Assembly (NCBI GenBank): GCA_905235135.1
Contig: CAJOKR010000056.1
Span: 1 to 32,723, forward strand
Source of the DNA: an uncultured Bacteroidales bacterium
Lineage (GTDB): Bacteria > Bacteroidota > Bacteroidia > Bacteroidales > WCHB1-69
Length of the DNA: 32,723 bases
Reading direction: 5' to 3'
The notes beneath the pieces were generated by a model. That model was given only the letters and a program-made list of their open reading frames with translations. It was not told the DNA's origin and made no database searches. Below are positions 21,299 through 28,280 of this stretch, piece after piece; within the stretch, counting starts at the first letter, position 1, and every line of letters begins with the position of its first letter. Made by a program: the position numbers and the translations under genes.

Positions 21299-22399
21299 AT
21301 GCGTTTATGGAACTTTTTGAAAATTAACATTTTATGGCTGCTTTTGCTGCCGCTGGTCGTCGTTTCCTGCAAGCACCCGGAGCCGGAGCCGGAACCCCAA
21401 CCTCAACCTGATGCCCACGCCAGCGGGATGTACATCCTGAACGAGGGGCTTTTCCAGATGAACAACAGCACCCTGTCGTATTACAACTTCACGACGGGCG
21501 AGCTTATCGAAAACATCTTCCTGGATGTCAACCACCGCGGATTGGGCGATGTGGGCAACGATTTGCAACGTTACGGCTCGAAGCTGTACTGCGTGGTCAA
21601 CAATTCCAATATTGTGGAGGTGATGGACTTCCGCACCGCGAAGTCGCTAAAAACGATCAACATGACCGGCAAACAACCGCGCCGTCTCGCCTTTTTGGAC
21701 GGTAAAGCGTACATTTCCTGCTTCGACGGCGATGTGGTGCGGGTTGATACGGCCAGTTTGGAGATTGAGGCCACCGTGCATACCGGCCGCAACCCCGATG
21801 GCATCTGCGTCTGCAACGGCAAGATTTACGTCTGTAACTCCGGCGGCCTCGACGATATGAAATACGACAACACGGTTTCCGTCATTGATCCCGCCTCTTT
21901 CACGGTCACGAAAAACATCACCGTGGTCATCAACCCCACCCGCGTGAAAGCCTACAACGACCGTTATGTCTATGTGGTTTCCAACGGCAACTATGGTGAT
22001 GTCCCGTATGCTTTCCAAAAGATTGATTGTCAGACCGATGAGGTGGTGAAAAACCTTAACATCGAAGTCTATAATTTTGACATTTACCAGAATCGGGCCT
22101 ATATCTATTCTTATAATTACTCCACTATGACCTCTTGGGTTAAGGTGTTGGATTTGGAGACGGAAGAGATTGTGACGGATCAATTCATCACGGACGGCAC
22201 GCAGCTGCAAACCCCCTATAATATTCAGGTGAACCCGCTGAACGGCGATGTCTATATCACCGATGCGGGCACATACGCGGCCAATGGCGATGTCTATTGC
22301 TTCGACAATCAGGGCAAGAAGAAATTCTCCTTTGAGGCGGGACTTTGCCCGGCATCGATGGTGTTCGACTTCGACGAACAGAATATCGCGAAAAAGTAA
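21299..22399 (+). CDS. BtuG-like surface lipoprotein (YncE/DUF5074 beta-propeller)
   Basis: A 366-residue lipoprotein from the start at 21299 (21287 is an alternative adding four residues). Lipobox VVVSC (Cys24) is followed by an acidic-proline linker (PEPEPEPQPQPD), then a propeller with repeated SLSYYNFTTGE, VVNNSNIVEVMDFRTAKS, GRNPDGICVCNGKIYVCNSG and NVYITDAG-like blades. This matches the YncE/DUF5074 proteins that include BtuG, the outer-membrane lipoprotein that captures cobalamin for the BtuB channel in gut Bacteroides. The riboswitch directly upstream strongly supports a cobalamin role. Unusually, no btuB follows; a terminator-like hairpin (22427-22454) ends the unit. Substrate assignment is inference from family and context. 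Confidence 0.85.
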   Translation: MRLWNFLKINILWLLLLPLVVVSCKHPEPEPEPQPQPDAHASGMYILNEGLFQMNNSTLSYYNFTTGELIENIFLDVNHRGLGDVGNDLQRYGSKLYCVVNNSNIVEVMDFRTAKSLKTINMTGKQPRRLAFLDGKAYISCFDGDVVRVDTASLEIEATVHTGRNPDGICVCNGKIYVCNSGGLDDMKYDNTVSVIDPASFTVTKNITVVINPTRVKAYNDRYVYVVSNGNYGDVPYAFQKIDCQTDEVVKNLNIEVYNFDIYQNRAYIYSYNYSTMTSWVKVLDLETEEIVTDQFITDGTQLQTPYNIQVNPLNGDVYITDAGTYAANGDVYCFDNQGKKKFSFEAGLCPASMVFDFDEQNIAKK

Positions 22400-22426
22400 C
22401 CCTTTATATTAATGAGCATTTGGTTG

Positions 22427-22454
22427 GGGCAGTCTCGCAATTGCGGGGCTGCCC
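22427..22454 (+). terminator. Hairpin after BtuG-like gene
   Basis: GGGCAG pairs with CTGCCC around an inner CGCAATTGCG palindrome, 28 bases after the stop codon, followed by a short TTGTG rather than a long T run. A terminator or 3'-end stabiliser is likely. Confidence 0.55.
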
Positions 22455-22474
22455 TTGTGTATTCGTAATTTATG

Positions 22475-22482
22475 TATGTTTG
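22475..22482 (+). promoter_or_regulatory. -7 promoter box of the GH89 gene
   Basis: TATGTTTG then CACC, 26 bases before the ATG at 22508. It makes the GH89 gene a separate unit from the riboswitch-controlled gene. Confidence 0.6.
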
Positions 22483-22507
22483 CACCTCCTTTTGAAAGAA
22501 TTCCTCT

Positions 22508-24745
22508 ATGAAAAAAAATACGTTACTGGCATTCACTTGCATCCTGTTTATGACAACCACTTCGGCACAGCGCCCCATCGACGGCCTGGCGCACCGTATC
22601 CTTGGCGACCAAGACACCAAATTCGTCTTTGTGTATCAGTCCGATACGGTTGATTACTTCCAGATAGAGACCGTTGAAGTCGATTCTGACAGATCCGGTC
22701 ACAGACATAAAATCCGGATCACCGGCAACAACGACAACTCGCTGGCGGTGGGTTTGAATTACTACCTCAAGCACATTGCAGGCGTACACGTTTCCTGGCT
22801 GCTGTGTGAGCCCATCGAGCTGCCGGAAGCGTTCAAGCTCCCCCTTGAAACCATCCGCAAGGAGGCTCTCGTCAAAGACCGCTTCTTCCTGAACTACTGC
22901 ACCTACGGCTACACGATGCCGTGGTGGAAATGGCCGCAGTGGGAGCGGTTCATCGACTGGATGGCGCTGAACGGCATCAACATGCCGCTCGCCATCACCG
23001 GGCAGGAGGCCGTCTGGTACGAGGTATGGAAGGAGTTCGGGATGACCGACGAGGAGATTCGCAGCTATTTCTCCGGACCGGCGCACCTCCCGTGGCACCG
23101 CATGGCCAACTTGGACGGTTTTGGCGGTCCGCTGCCGATGTCGTGGCTGGAGGGACAGAAGGAGCTGCAACGGCAGATCGTGCAGCGCGAGCGGGAGTTC
23201 AACATGACCCCGGTGCTGCCCGCCTTCGCTGGACACGTGCCCAAACGTTTCGCGGAGATGCACCCCGAGGCCGACATCCAGCAGCTGAGTGCCTGGTGTG
23301 GTTTCGAACCCACCCACTTTCTCAACTCCTCCGACACACTTTTCGCCAAAATCCAGCAATCGTTCATGGAGAAGGAGATCGCCCTCTTCGGCACCGACCA
23401 CATCTACGGAGTCGATCCCTTCAACGAGATGGATCCGCCCAGCTGGGAACCCGACTACCTTGCCAACGTGGCCCGCAACATCTACACCTCGCTGCAACAA
23501 AGCGACCCTGAAGCCCGCTGGCTGCAGATGACCTGGGTCTTCTACTACAAGCGTAAATCGTGGACTCCCGAAAGGCTCCGCGCATACCTCACCGCCGTGC
23601 CACAGGACAAGCTCGTGCTGCTCGACTACTTCTGCGAGAAGACGGAGGTTTGGCGCACCACCGAGGGTTTCTACGGACAACCGTTCATCTGGTGCTATCT
23701 CGGCAACTTCGGCGGCAACACCATGCTGGTGGGCAACATCAACGAGCTGGAAAAGAAGCTGGATGCCGCACTAAAAGAGGCCGGCCCGAACATGACCGGC
23801 ATCGGCTCCACATTAGAGTCTTTCGACGTGAGTCCGCAAATCTACGAGTACCTCTTCGACCGCGCCTGGGAGAGCCAACCCGATGTGCATCAATGGATTG
23901 ACGATTGGAACTATCTGCGCACCGGCAACCAACTCTATAAAGACAACTGGCAGTTGCTGAATGACAGCATCTACAAAGACTGGTCGTTTTACGGCCTTGG
24001 CACACAGTTGGTGGCGCGTCCCTCGTTGGAAGGGCACGGCACCTACTACACAAAGCCCTACTATTCGTACAACAACGACACGTTGAAGAGAATTTGCATG
24101 GCCTTTATCCTGCATTTCTCTTACAACGATGGCGGCTTCAGTGCCGGAACAGTTTATAAAGACTCTTACAATTACGACCTAGTCAACCTCTTCTCGCAGT
24201 GGATGGGCAACCATTTTATGGACATCCGCAACGATTTCACGGTGGCGTACAAAAACCGCGACATCAAGGAGATGGAACGACAGGTGAAGCTTGCCAACCA
24301 GTTGTTTGAGGATGTCGATGCATTGCTCAACACCCATCCCGCCTTCATGTTGGGCCCGTGGATTGAGGCGGCCCGCGACTGGGGCACGACGAAGAAGGAG
24401 AAGGACTATTACGAGCGGCAGGCGCGCACGCTGCTCACCGTCTGGGGCGGTCCAGTGCTCAACGACTACGCCAACCGGATGTGGGGCGGCTTGGTGAAGG
24501 ATTACTATGCCAAACGCTGGAACCTCTTTTTCAAGGCGGTCATAAAGGCCGTGAAAGAGGGCAGGGAATTTGATGAAAAGGCCTTTGGTGAAGAGCTCTC
24601 CAAGTTCGAGCACAAGTGGCCGGAGAGCCACACGAAGTATCCCGTGGCGCCGCAGCCTGTGGATCGGAAAATTATCGGGTTGCATCCCAATCATCCCACC
24701 TATAAAGCTGCATGGACGATTTTCGAGCGATGGATGAGGGGGTGA
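22508..24745 (+). CDS. Alpha-N-acetylglucosaminidase (GH89, NAGLU family)
   Basis: A 745-residue secreted glycosidase with a Sec signal peptide (MKKNTLLAFTCILFMTTTSA). Residues 25-115 form the N-terminal domain; the TIM-barrel catalytic domain follows with YGYTMPWWKWPQWERFIDWM, in part (133-152), NGINMPLAITGQEAVW, FAGHVPKRFAEMHP, YGVDPFNEMDPPSW (Glu307), QPFIWCYLGNFGGNTML and GIGSTLESFDVSP (Glu437). Glu307 and Glu437 are 130 residues apart, as are Glu316 and Glu446 of human NAGLU. The C-terminal part is all-helical (AFMLGPWIEAARDWG). It removes alpha-linked terminal GlcNAc, for example from mucin or heparan-type glycans, in the periplasm or outside the cell. No SusC/D pair is nearby. Confidence 0.94.
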   Translation: MKKNTLLAFTCILFMTTTSAQRPIDGLAHRILGDQDTKFVFVYQSDTVDYFQIETVEVDSDRSGHRHKIRITGNNDNSLAVGLNYYLKHIAGVHVSWLLCEPIELPEAFKLPLETIRKEALVKDRFFLNYCTYGYTMPWWKWPQWERFIDWMALNGINMPLAITGQEAVWYEVWKEFGMTDEEIRSYFSGPAHLPWHRMANLDGFGGPLPMSWLEGQKELQRQIVQREREFNMTPVLPAFAGHVPKRFAEMHPEADIQQLSAWCGFEPTHFLNSSDTLFAKIQQSFMEKEIALFGTDHIYGVDPFNEMDPPSWEPDYLANVARNIYTSLQQSDPEARWLQMTWVFYYKRKSWTPERLRAYLTAVPQDKLVLLDYFCEKTEVWRTTEGFYGQPFIWCYLGNFGGNTMLVGNINELEKKLDAALKEAGPNMTGIGSTLESFDVSPQIYEYLFDRAWESQPDVHQWIDDWNYLRTGNQLYKDNWQLLNDSIYKDWSFYGLGTQLVARPSLEGHGTYYTKPYYSYNNDTLKRICMAFILHFSYNDGGFSAGTVYKDSYNYDLVNLFSQWMGNHFMDIRNDFTVAYKNRDIKEMERQVKLANQLFEDVDALLNTHPAFMLGPWIEAARDWGTTKKEKDYYERQARTLLTVWGGPVLNDYANRMWGGLVKDYYAKRWNLFFKAVIKAVKEGREFDEKAFGEELSKFEHKWPESHTKYPVAPQPVDRKIIGLHPNHPTYKAAWTIFERWMRG

Positions 24746-24842
24746 GGCCTCTACCCATTCAGCTTCCAAACCGTCTTGCCGATGCGGGAGATCTCCTTGC
24801 GTAAATCAACGATTGTTGTACCGCTTTGTCATCCAAAAAACG

Positions 24843-24850
24843 TATCTTTG
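24843..24850 (+). promoter_or_regulatory. -7 promoter box, leaderless geometry
   Basis: TATCTTTG then CCGC then ATG at 24855. The start codon lies four bases after the box, the same geometry as at 16824-16831. Confidence 0.6.
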
Positions 24851-24854
24851 CCGC

Positions 24855-25289
24855 ATGAACAAACGAGTAGCCGTCATCATGGCTGTCGCCGCGCTTTTTG
24901 TCGTCGCGGTCCACGCCCAAACCGTCTATCAGAAGGACCGGTGGGGTGCGAAACTGTACTATATGCAGGAGAACACCATTCGGCAGAAAGACCGGTGGGG
25001 TGAACCGTTGCTGTGGTACGATGTGAAAAGCCGACAGGTTCGACAAAAGGACCGGTGGGGTGAGCCACTGATCTACATCGACGGGAAAACGGTGCGGCAG
25101 AAGGACCGCTGGGGAGAACCGCTACTCTACTTCGACGGACAGACCATCCGCCAGAAAGACCGTTGGGGAACTCCGCTCTACTACCTTGACGGACAAACCC
25201 TCCGTCAGAAAGACCGTTGGGGTGCACCGGTCTATTACTTCGACTTCGTACCCACTATATGGCAGATTGCCTGCATAATCCTGTTATGA
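24855..25289 (+). CDS. Secreted protein of six 18-residue RQKDRWG repeats
   Basis: A 144-residue protein with a signal peptide (MNKRVAVIMAVAALFVVAVHA, cut before QT). The entire mature part is about six units of the form RQKDRWGEPLLYFDGQTI, 18-20 residues each, ending in YYFDFVPTIWQIACIILL. The repeats alternate a basic turn (QKDRWG) with a beta hairpin (PLLYFDGQT), similar in style to WG/KWG or MORN-like repeats, but I do not recognise the family. The last ten residues are hydrophobic and could anchor the protein. The stop codon overlaps the ATG of the exonuclease remnant (ATGA), so the two were once coupled. The repeats are near-identical at the DNA level too, suggesting recent duplication. 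Confidence 0.75.
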   Translation: MNKRVAVIMAVAALFVVAVHAQTVYQKDRWGAKLYYMQENTIRQKDRWGEPLLWYDVKSRQVRQKDRWGEPLIYIDGKTVRQKDRWGEPLLYFDGQTIRQKDRWGTPLYYLDGQTLRQKDRWGAPVYYFDFVPTIWQIACIILL

Positions 25290-25393
25290 CCGACTTTGCA
25301 GCCATAGACTTCGAGACTGCCAACGAGCAGCGCAGCAGCGTATGCAGCGTGGGAGTGCGCCAAGATTGCGATGCGGCTGCTGTAGAACAATAA
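25286..25393 (+). pseudogene. 5' remnant of a 3'-5' exonuclease gene (DnaQ-like)
   Basis: MTDFAAIDFETANEQRSSVC then SVGV matches the start of Bacteroidetes DnaQ-like exonucleases (ExoI motif DFETAN). After codon 24 the sequence changes to RQDCDAAAVEQ and stops; the remaining roughly 150 residues, including motifs ExoII and ExoIII, are absent. The change occurs where a 20-bp sequence repeated at 27025 begins. The ATG overlaps the stop of the repeat protein. Confidence 0.75.
25359..25378 (+). repeat. 20-bp direct repeat, left copy
   Basis: GCCAAGATTGCGATGCGGCT, identical and in the same orientation at 27025-27044. It marks the point where the exonuclease reading frame breaks. Confidence 0.8.
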
Positions 25394-25457
25394 CGGCGGG
25401 AGTTATGTTCGGATCGATAGGATGACACGTTTCGCCGTATCGGCACTTGATATGGAG

Positions 25458-25479
25458 GCAACTGCGTCCTCGCAGTTGC
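25458..25479. repeat. Hairpin GCAACTGCG/CGCAGTTGC
   Basis: A perfect 9-bp stem with loop TCCT directly before the tandem 33-bp array. The same stem occurs inside the restriction gene at 19521-19539. Confidence 0.65.
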
Positions 25480-25487
25480 AAGACACT

Positions 25488-25652
25488 CATCTGCGGGACG
25501 CAGATGACTCCATAATTGACCATCTGCAGGACGCAGATGACTCCATAATTGACCATCTGCGGGACGCAGATGGCTCCATAATTGACCATCTGCGGGACGC
25601 AGATGACTCCATAATTGACCATCTGCGGGACGCAGATGGCTCCATAAAGATC
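25488..25652. repeat. Five 33-bp tandem repeats with internal hairpin
   Basis: Units begin at 25488, 25521, 25554, 25587 and 25620. Each reads CATCTGC-GGGAC-GCAGATG (hairpin, 7-bp stem) followed by ACTCCATAATTGAC; small changes (GGG/AGG; GAC/GGC) vary between units. It has no spacers. The 449-bp gap 25394-25842 otherwise shows no gene on either strand. Confidence 0.9.
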
Positions 25653-25842
25653 GCCACATCTCTTCATCTGGAAAAAAGAGCTGGAGAGAGAATAACGCGT
25701 ATTGTTTGCAGGTTTAGATAAACGTGGTGGTGACTCTGATTAACAAGAACAATTGAGATGCGGGCGTATGCGAGATGCCTCTACGGACATTGCAAATCGC
25801 AAATCGTAGACCAATGGTCAACGGTACACTTCAAAAAACAAC

Positions 25843-26910
25843 TTATTCCGGCAAATCCCAAATTCTGATGGTACTATTATCCATTGCCAATGCAACATGT
25901 TTGCCATCGGGACAAAAGGAAATATCAAAAACCGTGTACCTGTCATCAACATAACGACATATTTTCGTTCCGGATTCCACATCCCACACTACAACTGCGT
26001 GGCTATTCGGATAATATACGGCCAATCGGCTGTCGTCTGCAGAGAACTCCAGACGTTCTGCATAATTCGTGAACTCAAACTCACGAATCAAATTGCCTGT
26101 TTCAGAACTCCAAACGCAAACCGTATCGGAAGCGGTGGCTATCCAGTCTGTCTTGTGGGCAAACTCAACGTCCTTGATCTGCCAATCATGTGCCCAAAAC
26201 GCTTTCACATGTTTGCCAATAGCGGGGTTCCAAGTCTTCACACTGCAGTCGTTCGTGCCAGCCGCCAAATACGCTCCATCTGGTCTGTACGCGATGGAGT
26301 TGATAACTAAGCTGAGCACCAGTTTTTTCGTCGAGTCTTCATAAAAAACGCGGTCGTCGGCTTCATATTGCGCTGACAATCTGCGCACTTTGTTGCCCGT
26401 GCGAATATCCCAAATCATGACCGCATCATCCTCTTTATAGCTGCCGCACCTATAGGGGTCGTCGCGATACACTCCGGCAAGCGCAATCTTTGTGCTGTCG
26501 GGACTAAAAGTGAGGTCATTGAGCCACCCACTGTTGCAAGTCTCGAACAGTAGCTCGAAAGTCTTAAGATCCCACACTTTCACCTCTCCAGTCTGGTAGA
26601 AAGCAGCTAATTGTTTGCCATCCGGACTGAAAACGGCACCTTCTATATGTTGGTTTCCTGTTTCAAACAAGGTCTTGATGCACTTGCCCGTTTTCACATC
26701 CCACAATTTAATCAGGCCATCGCCCGACGATGTGGAGACGAGAAGGTTGCCCTTATGATTGTACTGCACTCTCGACACCCACAAGAAGTGGCCTCGCAAA
26801 ATAGCGTAACGAAGGCCATCCTTATTCCGCAATCTTGAGGGGGAGTATTTCCCTTCAGGGGCTTGCTTGATCAATTCTTCCGTGATATCTTCAAAATGTA
26901 TTTTTTTCAT
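25843..26910 (-). CDS. WD40 repeat protein
   Basis: A 355-residue protein with no signal peptide, probably cytoplasmic. Seven blades can be seen from their endings: LWDVKTGKC, VWDLKTFEL, IWDIRTGNK, TWNPAIGKH, VWSSETGNL, VWDVESGTK and IWDLPE, with matching FSPDGKQLAA/FCPDGKHVAL strands. The first 40 residues (ITEELIKQAPEGKYSPSRLRNKDGLRYAILRGH, in part) lead into blade 1. WD40 propellers are protein-interaction scaffolds; no partner domain is fused and no partner gene is evident. It lies within a segment flanked by a 20-bp direct repeat, next to a broken exonuclease gene, so it may have arrived by insertion. A -7 box is at 26942-26949. Confidence 0.9.
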   Translation of the reverse strand: MKKIHFEDITEELIKQAPEGKYSPSRLRNKDGLRYAILRGHFLWVSRVQYNHKGNLLVSTSSGDGLIKLWDVKTGKCIKTLFETGNQHIEGAVFSPDGKQLAAFYQTGEVKVWDLKTFELLFETCNSGWLNDLTFSPDSTKIALAGVYRDDPYRCGSYKEDDAVMIWDIRTGNKVRRLSAQYEADDRVFYEDSTKKLVLSLVINSIAYRPDGAYLAAGTNDCSVKTWNPAIGKHVKAFWAHDWQIKDVEFAHKTDWIATASDTVCVWSSETGNLIREFEFTNYAERLEFSADDSRLAVYYPNSHAVVVWDVESGTKICRYVDDRYTVFDISFCPDGKHVALAMDNSTIRIWDLPE

Positions 26911-26941
26911 TTTCCAATAGATTTAGGCGAAATTGTCGGTG

Positions 26942-26949
26942 CAAAGGTA
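26942..26949 (-). promoter_or_regulatory. -7 promoter box of the WD40 gene
   Basis: The minus strand reads TACCTTTG then CACC, 31 bases upstream of the ATG at 26910. Confidence 0.65.
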
Positions 26950-27024
26950 TATTTTTTTCTTATTGCATCACATCTTCACCACCGTAACGGTTCGCCAATT
27001 TATAAAAACCTTGCGTATGTGTGT

Positions 27025-27044
27025 GCCAAGATTGCGATGCGGCT
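27025..27044 (+). repeat. 20-bp direct repeat, right copy
   Basis: Identical to 25359-25378 in the same orientation. The two copies bracket 1.65 kb containing the tandem array and the WD40 gene. Confidence 0.8.
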
Positions 27045-27065
27045 ATTATAACCCTTGATTTTTTG

Positions 27066-27073
27066 TAATTTTG
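27066..27073 (+). promoter_or_regulatory. -7 promoter box of the ion channel gene
   Basis: TAATTTTG then CACC, 20 bases before the ATG at 27094; it supports that start over 27055. Confidence 0.6.
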
Positions 27074-27093
27074 CACCCCAAAATTCTTCTGTA

Positions 27094-27879
27094 ATGGACC
27101 GCTTAAAAAATCTGCTCCTCAACGAGAAATTCATCTTCAGCATCATCCTGCTGAACGCCGTTGTCATCTTCCTGCAAGCCAGTAACATCGACAATATTTG
27201 GATACAGATCATCGATGTGACATGTATCCTCATCTTCACGTTGGAGATGATTACCAAGCATGTCGAATACGGCGTAAAAGACTATTGGTCATCGGGTTGG
27301 AATTGTTTGGACGGCATCCTGGTCATTCTCTCCATCCCTTCCGTCATTGCGCTGTTCATCCCCGAGCATCTGATGGATCTGTCGTTTCTCATGGTGCTGA
27401 GGTTGTTACGCACGCTCCGTTTCCTGCGGGTGCTGCACTTCTTCCCCAATTTCGACCAAATTGCCAAAGGGTTTAAGCTGGCCGTGAAACAATCGTACGG
27501 CATCCTGCTCTGCTTCCTGATTCTGATTATCGTGTTCGGGCTCGTCAACTGCAGCCTGTTCAAGGATATCGCCCCGGCCTATTTCGCCACCCCGCTGGAT
27601 TCCATCTATTCGGTTTTCCGCATCTGCACGGTGGAGGGCTGGTACGACATCCCCGACACTATCGCGGCGGCCACCTCCCCGGCCCTCGGCAACATCGTAA
27701 GGTTGTACTTCTGCCTGCTGCTGGTTTTTGGCGGCATCATCGGCATGTCGTTCATCAATTCCATTTTCGTGGACGCGATGGTGGCTGACAACAACGACGA
27801 AGTGAAAGAGAAACTCGAAGAGATTGAGAAAAAGATTGATAAATTGCTGAAAGAAAAAGATCAGGAGGACCCGTCATAA
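27094..27879 (+). CDS. Single-domain voltage-gated cation channel (NaChBac/CavMr type)
   Basis: A 261-residue inner-membrane channel subunit, expected to form tetramers. Segments: S1 11-29, S2 35-55, S3 70-88, voltage sensor S4 98-117 with Arg103, 106, 109 and 112 every third residue (RLLRTLRFLR), S5 130-155, pore loop and S6 198-230. The selectivity filter is TVEGWYD (179-185), against TLESWAS in NaChBac; Glu181 is the ring carboxylate. The C-terminus (NDEVKEKLEEIEKKIDKLLK) is an acidic neck plus coiled coil, as in bacterial Nav channels. I recall that Gly at filter position 4 was linked to Ca2+ selectivity in CavMr, so Ca2+ permeation is a reasonable guess. It stands alone in its operon. 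Confidence 0.92.
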   Translation: MDRLKNLLLNEKFIFSIILLNAVVIFLQASNIDNIWIQIIDVTCILIFTLEMITKHVEYGVKDYWSSGWNCLDGILVILSIPSVIALFIPEHLMDLSFLMVLRLLRTLRFLRVLHFFPNFDQIAKGFKLAVKQSYGILLCFLILIIVFGLVNCSLFKDIAPAYFATPLDSIYSVFRICTVEGWYDIPDTIAAATSPALGNIVRLYFCLLLVFGGIIGMSFINSIFVDAMVADNNDEVKEKLEEIEKKIDKLLKEKDQEDPS

Positions 27880-27882
27880 TAT

Positions 27883-27919
27883 AAATGTAGAGCCGTCATA
27901 TTATGGCGGCTCTACATTT
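27883..27919. terminator. Bidirectional terminator hairpin
   Basis: A perfect 13-bp stem, AAATGTAGAGCCG with CGGCTCTACATTT, and an 11-base loop, sited between the channel gene (plus) and tRNA-Arg (minus), which converge on it. A-rich sequence before and T-rich after fits termination in both directions. Confidence 0.8.
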
Positions 27920-27926
27920 CGTTTCG

Positions 27927-28000
27927 TGACCCCTGCAGGATTCAAACCTGCAACCTTTTGATCCGTAGTCAAATGCTCTATTCAGTTGAGCTAAGGGGCC
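27927..28000 (-). tRNA. tRNA-Arg (ACG)
   Basis: A complete 74-nt cloverleaf without encoded CCA. The acceptor stem GGCCCCT/AGGGGTC has one G-U pair, the D arm is GCTC/GAGC, the anticodon loop CTACGGA gives anticodon ACG, and the T arm is GCAGG-TTTGAAT-CCTGC. A34 would be read as inosine, decoding CGN codons. A -7 box lies at 28018-28025. Confidence 0.95.
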
Positions 28001-28017
28001 GTTCTCAAATGAGCGTG

Positions 28018-28025
28018 CAAAAATA
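28018..28025 (-). promoter_or_regulatory. -7 promoter box of tRNA-Arg
   Basis: The minus strand reads AAAGTGTATTTTTGC, 17 bases before the tRNA 5' end. It is divergent from and nearly identical to the tRNA-Gln promoter at 28096-28103. Confidence 0.7.
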
Positions 28026-28095
28026 CACTTTTTTTGATTTGATGCAAGGATGAAAAAATTTTTTTTTCTTGACGACGAGGTATAGAAAAAAAGTG

Positions 28096-28103
28096 TATTT
28101 TTG
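28096..28103 (+). promoter_or_regulatory. -7 promoter box of tRNA-Gln
   Basis: AAAAAGTGTATTTTTGC, 22 bases before the tRNA 5' end. It may also transcribe nusA-infB. Confidence 0.7.
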
Positions 28104-28125
28104 CCGCCGAATTGATGATTAAGAC

Positions 28126-28196
28126 TGAGCTATGGTGTAATGGTAGCACTACAGATTTTGGTTCTGCCTGTGTAGGTTCGAGTCCTGCTAGCTCAA
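28126..28196 (+). tRNA. tRNA-Gln (TTG)
   Basis: A 71-nt cloverleaf with a perfect acceptor stem TGAGCTA/TAGCTCA, D arm GTGT/GCAC, anticodon loop TTTTGGT (anticodon TTG) and T arm GTAGG-TTCGAGT-CCTGC. The first anticodon-stem pair is an A-C mismatch. CCA is not encoded. It is followed by a hairpin at 28202-28226. Confidence 0.95.
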
Positions 28197-28201
28197 CAAG
28201 A

Positions 28202-28226
28202 AACTCTCACCGATTTGGTGGGAGTT
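28202..28226 (+). terminator. Hairpin between tRNA-Gln and nusA
   Basis: A ten-pair stem AACTCTCACC/GGTGGGAGTT (one T-G pair) with loop GATTT, six bases after the tRNA. It may be a partial terminator or a processing site ahead of nusA; there is no T run. Confidence 0.5.
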
Positions 28227-28280
28227 ACAAAAATTGCGGAAAGTAAAATTAAATAGATATAGACAATAAAGCTTAACAAA

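Noticed and set aside
22523..23680. Long open frame antisense to the GH89 gene
   Set aside because: It mirrors the high-GC third positions of a clearly identified glycosidase; no signal or domain is visible.
24758..24835. Possible C-terminal relic on the minus strand (DLRKEISRIGKTVWKLNG before a stop)
   Set aside because: Only about 25 residues are open before another stop and the sequence is not recognisable enough to call a gene remnant.
25488..25652. Regular 33-bp repeats resembling a CRISPR array
   Set aside because: Units are directly contiguous with no variable spacers and no cas genes are nearby; it is a tandem array.
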